Source: Fibrobacteraceae bacterium
GTDB taxonomy: Bacteria > Fibrobacterota > Fibrobacteria > Fibrobacterales > Fibrobacteraceae
Direction: 5' to 3'
Assembly (NCBI GenBank): GCA_023231365.1
Contig: JALNVO010000054.1
Span: forward strand, 1-12,947
Length of the DNA stretch: 12,947 nt
Positions 6,171 to 12,866 of this stretch are shown here, piece by piece. The position numbers were made by a program, and so were the translations under genes. The notes beneath the pieces are model-generated. The model did not search any database. It was not told the DNA's origin and saw nothing but the letters and a program-made list of their open reading frames with translations. The first letter of the stretch is position 1; every line of letters starts with the position of its first letter.

Positions 6171-9100
6171 ATGAAAAGACTTTTCTTTTTTGCATTTCTT
6201 TTGGCTTTTGGAGTCCCGGCTTTTGCTGGAGACACTCTTGAAATTTTTGCGCTCCGCGTTCAGTTCAAAGAAGAAGCGACGGACAATTCGCTTACGACGG
6301 GATCTGGTCTTTTTGATTCGGATAAGGACACGTCCAATGCCAATTACAGTCTGGATCCATCGGGCCATAGGGCGAGTGCTGCTTATTGGCAAAAGCACTT
6401 CGCCTTTGCCAATGCATATTATAATGCGGTAAGCCGAGGAAATTTGACGATCGTTGCGAGGATCTTTCCAAGCGGCAAACCTTATACGCTAAACCATTAC
6501 ATTATCGATTACAACCGCACGACTAAGAAAAAAGGGGAAAAGACTGCTGAATTTGACGAGGCGCGCAGCCGGGATTATATGAACTTTATATGGGATGCCG
6601 TAACCGAAGCGAATAGCTTTTCTGATACGCTGGATAATCCCTTTAAGGTGCCGCAGCCGATATCGCCGAACAAGAAACGCGCCTATATGATTATTCACGC
6701 GGGAGCTAGCCGCTTGGTGGATGGCGGCAGTATGGGTACGAAGAATGCGGATACTCAGGGCGATTTTATGGATGTGTTTGTCGTTCGGGACTATTGGTCT
6801 TACTTGGATTCTACGGATACGGAAAGAGCCTGTGCTAGAGATCGGAATGGAATGATTCTCAAGGGCTCTACGCTCGACACGCTCCGCACGATTATGGTAA
6901 CGAGCGAAACCGCTTCTCAAGATGGGCTCAATTGGGGCATTAACGGCGTGATTGTGAATCAGATTGGACGCTCCATTGGAATGCCGAATTCTTACGACGT
7001 GGTGAAGGGCATTTCTCGCTTGGGCTATTTTGATGTAATGGATTTTGCGGGTTATAACGCCGGCAATGGCTTTTTCCCGGTATTGCCTTCGGCGTGGATG
7101 CGTTCCTATATGGGATGGTCCAATGTGAAGACCGTCTATCCTCCGTCCAAGGGAAGTCTTTCTGTGAATTTATCGACGGCTGGTGCCGGGGCGGGAACGG
7201 AAATTGTCAAAGTGCCGCTTACGTCGAATGAATACTTGCTTTTGGAAAATCGCGAGCGATCCCAAGGCGATTCGGCAAAAATTACAGTTTCTTATGTGCC
7301 AGCTTCCGATGTGTCTGCGGAATCGGATTATGAAGTGCGGACCAAGACTTATCCGGTGGACAGCCTTTTTATCGCATTCCAGGACAGTATCTGCGATACA
7401 CTGGGAAAATGCAAGAAGAATGCAAATAAGTTAAGCGGTATCATAGTGAACGTATCTTCTTTTGATGCCGGGCTCCCGTCGAGCGGCGTTGCTGTATGGA
7501 AGGTAAATGATTGGTATTTGAAGGAATCGCTACCGTATGGCGTGACGAACTTTTGGGGCGGCGATACTCTACGCGATCATCAATATGGAATCATGCTTGC
7601 AGAAGCAGACAATATATTGTCAATAGGAAAAACTTTTCAAAATTCGCTAGGCGAAGATACATACGATTATGGATCTGGAGCGGATCTTTTGCCGCATCTC
7701 CGCGTGGGAAAGAAATCCCCCAAGGATACTGTTTGGAGTATAGAACCGTCAGGATATGGAAATACGCAGACGACTTCGGGCGGCTACACGGGCATTACGG
7801 TTTCCGCAGCTTTGGCCAAGAAAGCGCATCAGGAAAAAGCGTATAACTCCTTTATGGGAGATAGCGTCCTGAATTTTGTCGCTTCGACGATTCCCGTTTC
7901 TATCGCTTGGGCAAACAACAGCATTGCCGGTTCGGAATTCCCAAAAATTGTCGGAGGAACTTCTGTTCCGCGGAATGTCCTCGCTTTGGATTACCCTCCG
8001 GATATGTCTATCGGCGATGGCGAAAAGCTTCTCGTATTTGCTTCTTCGGATGGTACCTTGCAAGCGATCTCTGCCCGCGGCGATAGCTTGATTGCAAGCG
8101 ATACGTCCGTTGTGATAAAAAATGTTTCGTCTGCCTCGGATTCTTTGGAGAAAGTTTCGCTTTACCGGTTGGGCAGCTCTTATGGGCCCCTAGTGGGACT
8201 TGCTTCTGTAGGCGATACTATTTTCAGTGTCCACAAAGGCAGGGGCCTTGCTAAAACGGTGCTTTCTTCGGATATAGACCTCTTGAAATACGATCGTTCC
8301 CTTCTTTCGCTGAAGAATCTTTCTGTCGGGCCAATGATTCTTTCCGGTTCTGTTTTTATTGCGGATAGCATTGCTTTATACAAAGTAAATTCTTCCGATA
8401 TGTCAAAGCGGGATTCCATTCTTTTCCCTAGTGGATTTGTCCCGCAAGATATGGCGCTTTGCTCGGAAGGTGGGCAAGAAAATATTGCACTTGTAGGCAA
8501 GAATGCTAAGATTGCCCTTTACAGGAGCGCTTCGGGAAGTGTGGAAATGCTTCCTTCTCCTGAGATCAAGAATAAAGGCCTTGCCAGTGTGGAAAAGCAG
8601 AGTTTCCATGTCGCCTGTGCGGATTTTGACCGCGACGGGACTTCTGAAATGTTCCTTTTGGGAAGCCGGGGCTATATGGCAATTGTCCGGGCGAATGATT
8701 CTGCGACAGTTCTTGTTTCCCCAAAATCCTTGAAACGGGGCGGGGATGGAAAGTCCTTCTTTTATGATGAAAGCTCTCCGATAGCAATTGGCGATGTAAA
8801 TGGCGACGGTTACCCAGATGCGGTAATTCTCGGCTACAATCTTTTGTATGTAGTAGACAAGTCCGGTGTCGTACTTTCTGGTTTCCCGGTAACGATTACC
8901 AAGAATTTGCCGGAATATCAATTTCTTTCGGATCCTTTAATTGTCGATGTCACGGGCGATACTATTCCAGAAATTCTCGTAGGAACGAATGGCGGGCTTT
9001 TGATGGCGTTTAATTCCAAGGGAAAGCAAATAACAAACGGATTTCCTCTGTCGGCGGGTTCCTTTGAATATGGCGATACAGCAGTTCCCATGTCTTTTGT

Positions 9101-9590
9101 CGTCGCAGATGCTATTGACTCTCTTTCTGGCCCGGAGCTCTATGCTTCTCATCGGAATACGGCTCTCGGATTTAGACTTGCGAAGACTAAAACTGGTGCA
9201 GAATCTTCTGCTGCCGCTTGGGCTATTCCTGGCAACGGAAACGCCCGGCTCAATTATTTTGATGCGTCCAAGTTGAAGACTCCTGCGGCAAACGATTCTA
9301 CGGCAACAATCGGCGAATTTTTCCTCTATCCCAACCCGATCCGCGGAGGTGTTGCCAGCGCGCGGCTTTCTCTTGGAATGGATGCCAAGTCTGGGACCCT
9401 TGAATTCTTTGACATCACGGGGCTTTGCGTGTATTCCCAAAAGTTGGGCGCGCTTTCCAAGGGCTCCAATCAAATTGACCGCATGGATGTTTCCAAGTTG
9501 GGGAGTGACGTCTATACGGTGCGATTAAAAGTGAATTTCACTTCGGGAAAGAAAAAAGAGAAGTTCTACCGCGTCGGGGTCATCCGGTGA
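6171..9590 (+). CDS. Exported M6-peptidase-like protein with degenerate active site, FG-GAP repeats and C-terminal secretion tail
   Basis: An 1139-aa secreted protein. The signal peptide is MKRLFFFAFLLAFGVPAFA, with likely cleavage after residue 19. The M6 (immune inhibitor A-like) fold follows directly, with no propeptide: FALRVQF at ~26, YYNAVSRGNLTI at ~84, INGVIVNQIGRSIGMPNSYD at ~257-276, Met-turn FDVMDFAGYN with Met290, YLLLENRE at ~355, GVAVWKVND at ~439 and MLAEAD. Canonical M6 reads HExxHxxGxPD; here Asn263, Gln264, Arg267 and Asn273 replace all four key residues, so zinc proteolysis is very unlikely. From ~800 come FG-GAP/VCBS-like calcium repeats (DFDRDG 818-823, DVNGDG 875-880, DVTGD 926-930), suggesting a beta-propeller. 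The last ~90 residues (LYPNPIRGG from 1052) resemble a type IX secretion sorting domain. The ribosome binding site is weak. The next gene starts within its stop codon. The role is unknown; binding or scaffolding at the surface is inferred. Confidence 0.85.
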   Translation: MKRLFFFAFLLAFGVPAFAGDTLEIFALRVQFKEEATDNSLTTGSGLFDSDKDTSNANYSLDPSGHRASAAYWQKHFAFANAYYNAVSRGNLTIVARIFPSGKPYTLNHYIIDYNRTTKKKGEKTAEFDEARSRDYMNFIWDAVTEANSFSDTLDNPFKVPQPISPNKKRAYMIIHAGASRLVDGGSMGTKNADTQGDFMDVFVVRDYWSYLDSTDTERACARDRNGMILKGSTLDTLRTIMVTSETASQDGLNWGINGVIVNQIGRSIGMPNSYDVVKGISRLGYFDVMDFAGYNAGNGFFPVLPSAWMRSYMGWSNVKTVYPPSKGSLSVNLSTAGAGAGTEIVKVPLTSNEYLLLENRERSQGDSAKITVSYVPASDVSAESDYEVRTKTYPVDSLFIAFQDSICDTLGKCKKNANKLSGIIVNVSSFDAGLPSSGVAVWKVNDWYLKESLPYGVTNFWGGDTLRDHQYGIMLAEADNILSIGKTFQNSLGEDTYDYGSGADLLPHLRVGKKSPKDTVWSIEPSGYGNTQTTSGGYTGITVSAALAKKAHQEKAYNSFMGDSVLNFVASTIPVSIAWANNSIAGSEFPKIVGGTSVPRNVLALDYPPDMSIGDGEKLLVFASSDGTLQAISARGDSLIASDTSVVIKNVSSASDSLEKVSLYRLGSSYGPLVGLASVGDTIFSVHKGRGLAKTVLSSDIDLLKYDRSLLSLKNLSVGPMILSGSVFIADSIALYKVNSSDMSKRDSILFPSGFVPQDMALCSEGGQENIALVGKNAKIALYRSASGSVEMLPSPEIKNKGLASVEKQSFHVACADFDRDGTSEMFLLGSRGYMAIVRANDSATVLVSPKSLKRGGDGKSFFYDESSPIAIGDVNGDGYPDAVILGYNLLYVVDKSGVVLSGFPVTITKNLPEYQFLSDPLIVDVTGDTIPEILVGTNGGLLMAFNSKGKQITNGFPLSAGSFEYGDTAVPMSFVVADAIDSLSGPELYASHRNTALGFRLAKTKTGAESSAAAWAIPGNGNARLNYFDASKLKTPAANDSTATIGEFFLYPNPIRGGVASARLSLGMDAKSGTLEFFDITGLCVYSQKLGALSKGSNQIDRMDVSKLGSDVYTVRLKVNFTSGKKKEKFYRVGVIR

Positions 9591-10456
9591 ATTTTTTAAA
9601 ATGGGTTTTGCTTAGTTTATTCTCGATAATTTTTGCTGCATGTACGGCAACGGTTTCGCCTTCCGACCAAGAGTGCGATACTTGTTCCTTGCAGGGCTCT
9701 TCCGCAGTGTCTTCTTCATCGAAGTCTTCTTCTTCGTTTGCCTTATCAGATACGCTCGATTTGCAATGGGCTTCCGTTGCTTCGGGCGTGTGGACGAGAG
9801 GAGTTTCTACCATTGCGCAAAGCGAATTTAAAATCGCCACTTCGGAAGTGACGCAGGCGGATTATGAGGCCGTAATGGATACTCTCCCACCACAGCTTGT
9901 TGCGGGAGATTCTTTCCCTGTGGCGAATGTATCTTGGTATGAAGCCGCTCTTTTTTGCAACGCGCTTTCCAAAGACCTCGGGCTCGATACTGCGTATATT
10001 TATAACACTCTTTCTACGGGGAATGTCCTTGTAAATGTATCCGTCAATTATACGGCAAAAGCAGTGCGTCTCCCGACAGAAGCGGAATGGGAATATGCCA
10101 TTCGCGCAGGTACTACAACGGTTTATTATTGGGGAACGAAGACGGCTTCGAATTATGCGCAATATGGGTTGACGGGTGGTTACAAGAAAATCGCGCAAAA
10201 AACACCGAATGCCTGGAGCTTGTATGATATGGCGGGAAATGTGAGCGAATGGTGCTCTGATTGGTATGCTGCGTATGGTACAGATGCAAAATTGACGAAT
10301 CCGACGGGGGCATCGACGGGGCTCAAAAGAGTATTCCGCGGGGGTTCTTGGAATTCTACGGCATCCGGACTAGCTTCCAGTGAACGCAGCTCGGCAATCC
10401 CGGAAGCTGCCGCCAATACACGGGGCTTCCGAGTCGTCCTTTTTGGAGGAATATGA
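9587..10456 (+). CDS. SUMF1/FGE-sulfatase-domain lipoprotein
   Basis: A 289-aa lipoprotein starting at GTG within a GTGA overlap. The signal peptide MNFLKWVLLSLFSIIFAAC lipidates Cys19. A Ser-rich linker at ~38-52 tethers a SUMF1 domain (~76-283). Family motifs in order: ATSEVTQADYEAVM; FPVANVSWYEAALFCNALS; RLPTEAEWEYAIRAGT (161-176); WSLYDMAGNVSEWCSDWY (210-227); VFRGGSWN (249-256); and NTRGFRV (277-283). True formylglycine-generating enzymes need two copper-binding cysteines in the stretch between GGS and GFR. Here that stretch (NSTASGLASSERSSAIPEAA) has none, so sulfatase maturation is not expected. The domain is common in lipoproteins of Fibrobacter- and Bacteroidetes-like bacteria, where it may act as a binding module. 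Cys30 and Cys33 near the lipid anchor form a CxxC. It is coupled on both sides to the M6-like and NlpE-like genes. Confidence 0.88.
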   Translation: MNFLKWVLLSLFSIIFAACTATVSPSDQECDTCSLQGSSAVSSSSKSSSSFALSDTLDLQWASVASGVWTRGVSTIAQSEFKIATSEVTQADYEAVMDTLPPQLVAGDSFPVANVSWYEAALFCNALSKDLGLDTAYIYNTLSTGNVLVNVSVNYTAKAVRLPTEAEWEYAIRAGTTTVYYWGTKTASNYAQYGLTGGYKKIAQKTPNAWSLYDMAGNVSEWCSDWYAAYGTDAKLTNPTGASTGLKRVFRGGSWNSTASGLASSERSSAIPEAAANTRGFRVVLFGGI

Positions 10457-10908
10457 AAAAATTATTTGCCATTCTCGTCTGTTTTCTGATTTTTGTGTCC
10501 TGTTCCAAGAAGAGCGATCAAAAAGAAACCCAAATGGCGGAACTTTCGAACCTGCCGAAGCTCGCTCCGGTGGAAGTTCCCAAAGGGGTGACGGGCACTT
10601 ATGTGGGAGAACTCCCTTGTGATGAATGTGATCACCGAAGTGTTGAAATGACTCTAGACAGTACGGGCTCTCTGGTGATTAAGGAAGCGCTTGATAAAAG
10701 CGCCCCTATAATAAGCAAGGCCACCTATAAGGACAGCTCTAGCTATGTGATAGTCCGGTTCAATGATGGCAAACGCTTCTGGGCGTTTAAAAATAACAAG
10801 GGAACGTCGTTAATTTATCTCAATATAGATGGCAAACCCTATATGGACGATACGGAAGAGCCCTACCAACTTTTCCGCATATTGAATAAGCCTTCGGCAA
10901 AGGAATGA
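10453..10908 (+). CDS. NlpE-like lipoprotein (N-terminal NlpE domain only)
   Basis: A 151-aa lipoprotein. Signal peptide MKKLFAILVCFLIFVSC with lipidated Cys17, a linker to ~45, then a small beta-barrel starting GTYVGELPCDECD with Cys56-x-x-Cys59. This is the hallmark of the NlpE N-terminal (copper resistance/CpxA-activating) domain, GTYxGxLPCADC, followed by the expected strand pattern (SVEMTLDSTGSLVI). The second, OB-fold domain of E. coli NlpE is absent. In E. coli, NlpE at the outer membrane signals lipoprotein-sorting and surface stress to CpxA; copper binding by the CxxC motif has been proposed. No Cpx genes are in this window, so a sensory role is only inferred. The start ATG lies in an ATGA overlap with the SUMF1 gene, with GGAGG just upstream at 10445-10449. 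The gene ends one base before the methyltransferase gene. Confidence 0.8.
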   Translation: MKKLFAILVCFLIFVSCSKKSDQKETQMAELSNLPKLAPVEVPKGVTGTYVGELPCDECDHRSVEMTLDSTGSLVIKEALDKSAPIISKATYKDSSSYVIVRFNDGKRFWAFKNNKGTSLIYLNIDGKPYMDDTEEPYQLFRILNKPSAKE

Positions 10909-10909
10909 T

Positions 10910-12088
10910 ATGATTACGTTTGCGCGCGCTGTCCGGGAAGCTTTACCGCATGGACTCGATGGCCTTCCACTGTCATCAATTTCTCTTCTGGATTATAAAG
11001 ATGAATTGGAAGTGAAGCGGAATGCGTTTCAGGCCTTTTGCGAACAGAACGGACTTCCTCCTTTTGAATCGGATGTTGTCGCAAGTCCGCTTCCTCGCGG
11101 ATATCGCACGACGACAAAGCGCCGTGCTTCATTTGAAAGGGGCGTTTTTAAATTGTCTTTTGCAGAAGATACAGAAGAGAATACTGCTTTTTCCGAAAGT
11201 CTAGAGCCCGCGGAACATTTGGCGATCTATGATTTCGTTGAAAATTTTCTGTCCAAGCCCGCATTTAAAATTCTTGCGGAATCTTTGAATTGGGTCATTC
11301 TCCGTGGTTCATACAAAAAAAGATCTGTCATATTTAATGTGTTTCAGATGGATGCAGGCGTTGTCCGCAAGCTCAAGCTGATTTCGGCTCATTTGCAGGC
11401 GTCAGAATTTGCAGTCATTTCTGCGCATGTCTACTACGACCCGACGCATTCCGATTATTATCTGGAAGCAATGCGCCCCACGGATTCTTTGGCTTTCAAG
11501 ACTCTTTACGGTCCAAAGGATCTATCGCTGGATTTAGGCGCCTTCCGCTTAAAGTATCCCGTAACAGGCTTTAGCCAGATCAATGAATCACAGATACCCA
11601 ATTTCTTGAGCTCTGCTGCGGAACTTTTGAAGCCCGCCCCGGATGAGGCTCTCCTTGATTTATATTGCGGTTATGGCCTGTTTTCCTTTGGAATTGGGGC
11701 AAATGCCAAATCTACTTTGGGCATCGAATGGGAAGGCCTTTCTATCGAATACGCAAAAGCGAGCGCCAAATTTTTGAAACGGATGAATGCCCGTTTTCTT
11801 GCGGGTTCCATTAATTCTGAATTTGTGGAACATTCTATTCCAAAGGAGTTCGCTCCAGAAGTGATGCTTTTGGATCCGCCTCGCAAGGGTACGGAACCGG
11901 GTGTCATCGCGGCTCTTGCCAAGCGAAATCCGCGTCGGGTTCTCCATGTTTTCTGCGGTACGGATGAAATCCCGCGCGCGATGAATCAATGGCGTCTCGC
12001 GCATTATAAAATAATGCAAATGCGGGTTTTGGATTTGTTCCCCGGAACGCCTCATTTAGAAACGATGGTTCTTTTGGAAAAAGCCTGA
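10910..12088 (+). CDS. TrmA/RlmD-superfamily SAM-dependent RNA (uracil-5-)-methyltransferase
   Basis: A 392-aa cytoplasmic protein expected to methylate C5 of a uridine in tRNA or rRNA using S-adenosylmethionine. The C-terminal catalytic domain has FSQIN (221-225, SAM-contacting Gln), motif I LLDLYCGYG (248-256), motif IV LLDPPRKG (320-327), the nucleophile Cys349 in VFCGT, and LDLFPGTPHLETMVLL with general base Glu384. The usual SCNP around the nucleophile is FCGT here. The N-terminal half (YRTTTKRRASF..., ~65-80) resembles the TrmA RNA-binding part. There is no N-terminal TRAM domain and no Fe-S cysteine cluster as in RlmD, so it is closer to TrmA/RlmC-size proteins; the substrate cannot be assigned. 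ATG at 10910 is preceded by AAGGA inside the NlpE-like gene. It is the last gene of the tight cluster. Confidence 0.9.
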   Translation: MITFARAVREALPHGLDGLPLSSISLLDYKDELEVKRNAFQAFCEQNGLPPFESDVVASPLPRGYRTTTKRRASFERGVFKLSFAEDTEENTAFSESLEPAEHLAIYDFVENFLSKPAFKILAESLNWVILRGSYKKRSVIFNVFQMDAGVVRKLKLISAHLQASEFAVISAHVYYDPTHSDYYLEAMRPTDSLAFKTLYGPKDLSLDLGAFRLKYPVTGFSQINESQIPNFLSSAAELLKPAPDEALLDLYCGYGLFSFGIGANAKSTLGIEWEGLSIEYAKASAKFLKRMNARFLAGSINSEFVEHSIPKEFAPEVMLLDPPRKGTEPGVIAALAKRNPRRVLHVFCGTDEIPRAMNQWRLAHYKIMQMRVLDLFPGTPHLETMVLLEKA

Positions 12089-12123
12089 CTTTTCTGTAAA
12101 AATCGGCTGTTGAACGCGCTTTT

Positions 12124-12534
12124 ATGTCGATCTTTCCGCGTTTGCTAGGCCATTCCAAGAGACTTTCTGGATCGATGCGTATTGTGGGCAGTTCACTTTC
12201 TGTTCCGGTTTCAAAAAAAGGAACGTTTGCATTTGACTCTATTCCTCCAGGGGATCTGTCTATAGTTTATTCTTCGGCAAATATTCCTCAGGCCCGTTTT
12301 AAGTTCAGTACGATTGATTCCCGCGATATAATTGCCGTGGAAACCTATATTCCCGAGTCGCCTAAAGATGTAGAATGGGCGCATCCTGCTTGTCAGCTAC
12401 TTTTTCTTCAGCGTATTTCTTTGTATAGTATGAATTTTTCTTTTTTCTGTGGGGATGATGGACAAGAGTATCTTTCTGTTATCGTTATGTATCCCCATAA
12501 TATAAGCGATGAATTTTACAATAGAAAAGTCTAG
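12124..12534 (+). CDS. Orphan ORF, possible fragment of a surface protein
   Basis: A 136-aa reading frame that I do not recognise as a complete protein. Residues ~15-75 (MRIVGSSLSVPVSKKGTFAF, then DSIPPGDLSIVYSS) look like the end of a carboxypeptidase-regulatory/Ig-like beta module, in which VPV..G.F.F..IPPG.y is typical. Nothing before it encodes a signal peptide or the rest of such a protein. The part after ~80 (HPACQLLFLQRISLYSMNF) has no family look and drifts to AT-rich codons. There is no Shine-Dalgarno before the ATG, and an in-frame stop occurs at 12097-12099. I read it as a decayed remnant of a Fibrobacter-type surface lipoprotein, though a short genuine gene read through from the operon is possible. 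Confidence 0.4.
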   Translation: MSIFPRLLGHSKRLSGSMRIVGSSLSVPVSKKGTFAFDSIPPGDLSIVYSSANIPQARFKFSTIDSRDIIAVETYIPESPKDVEWAHPACQLLFLQRISLYSMNFSFFCGDDGQEYLSVIVMYPHNISDEFYNRKV

Positions 12535-12555
12535 AAGTTGTTGGCGTTCTTGGGC

Positions 12556-12586
12556 TTGAAGCAAATAGAGATAGTTACTTTATAAT
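12556..12586 (+). promoter_or_regulatory. Candidate sigma-70-type promoter
   Basis: A perfect TATAAT lies at 12581-12586, with TTGAAG at 12556-12561 as a -35 candidate and a 19-base spacer, which is longer than ideal. It would point into the insertion sequence. AT-rich DNA gives such matches by chance, so this is a weak call. Confidence 0.2.
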
Positions 12587-12662
12587 CATACAAGCAAACA
12601 CATTATACAGAGAGCGCCCCTTTTTGCGCGACATGGAATTGATGATTGCGTTTGCATTCAAA

Positions 12663-12683
12663 ACCACCGGCGAGTCCGGAGGT
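12663..12683 (+). repeat. Probable IS200 left-end imperfect palindrome
   Basis: ACCACCGG (12663-12670) pairs with CCGGAGGT (12676-12683) across loop CGAGT, with a single A/A mismatch in the middle of the stem. IS200/IS605 TnpA proteins recognise short subterminal hairpins that carry a mismatched or bulged base and cleave a few bases 5' of them at the left end. Position, size and mismatch all fit. A matching right-end hairpin would confirm it. Confidence 0.5.
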
Positions 12684-12726
12684 CCCGTTTAGCCTTTTCT
12701 CGGTTCTATCCCCGACATACGGAAAA

Positions 12727-12860
12727 TTCCTTGGCTACATTTGTTTACTACGTAAACATTAACCTCGGCTCAGCAATATTCGTGCAAGCACGACTGCAGC
12801 ATTCGCCGCATGATTGATTGGAACTCGGGTCAGCCAACTGCATCACAAAGAACCAAAGGA
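12727..12860 (+). promoter_or_regulatory. Structured 5' leader of tnpA able to hide the ribosome binding site
   Basis: Two local hairpins are visible: TGTTTAC-TAC-GTAAACA at 12742-12758, and TCGTG-CAAG-CACGA at 12780-12793. In addition TCCTTGG (12728-12734) can pair with CCAAAGGA (12853-12860), which contains the tnpA Shine-Dalgarno, with one bulged A. TTGGCT (12731-12736) can instead pair with AGCCAA (12832-12837). The two long-range pairings exclude each other. Repression of tnpA translation by a 5' leader structure is established for Salmonella IS200; its operation here is inferred from base pairing only. Confidence 0.4.
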
Positions 12861-12866
12861 TCACAG

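Larger units (their letters stand above)
659..12088 (+). other. Probable nine-gene operon purA to trmA-like
   Basis: Nine co-directional genes follow each other with gaps of 22, 1, 8, -4, 19, -4, -4 and 1 bases, and no terminator-like hairpin is visible between them. Three junctions are 4-base stop/start overlaps (TTGA, GTGA, ATGA), the usual sign of translational coupling. Two others share the same 14-base arrangement in which the Shine-Dalgarno lies in the last codons of the upstream gene. Internal promoters cannot be excluded, especially before the M6-like gene, where the gap is 19 bases and the ribosome binding site is weak. Confidence 0.6.
12535..12866. other. Intergenic region running into the insertion-sequence left end
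   Basis: Bases 12535-12655 are AT-rich with one candidate promoter and no gene. A short GCGC-CCCTTTTT-GCGC hairpin (12614-12629) is too weak to call a terminator. From about 12655 the sequence behaves as the left end and 5' leader of the IS200-type element, with the palindromes described separately. No ORF with family similarity is present before the transposase start. Confidence 0.6.

Noticed and set aside
6171..9590. Active M6 metalloprotease annotation
   Set aside because: Automatic annotation would assign this, but the HExxHxxGxPD residues are N, Q, R and N, so peptidase activity is not supported.
9587..10456. Formylglycine-generating (sulfatase-maturing) enzyme
   Set aside because: The domain family is right, but both copper-binding cysteines are missing and no sulfatase gene is nearby.
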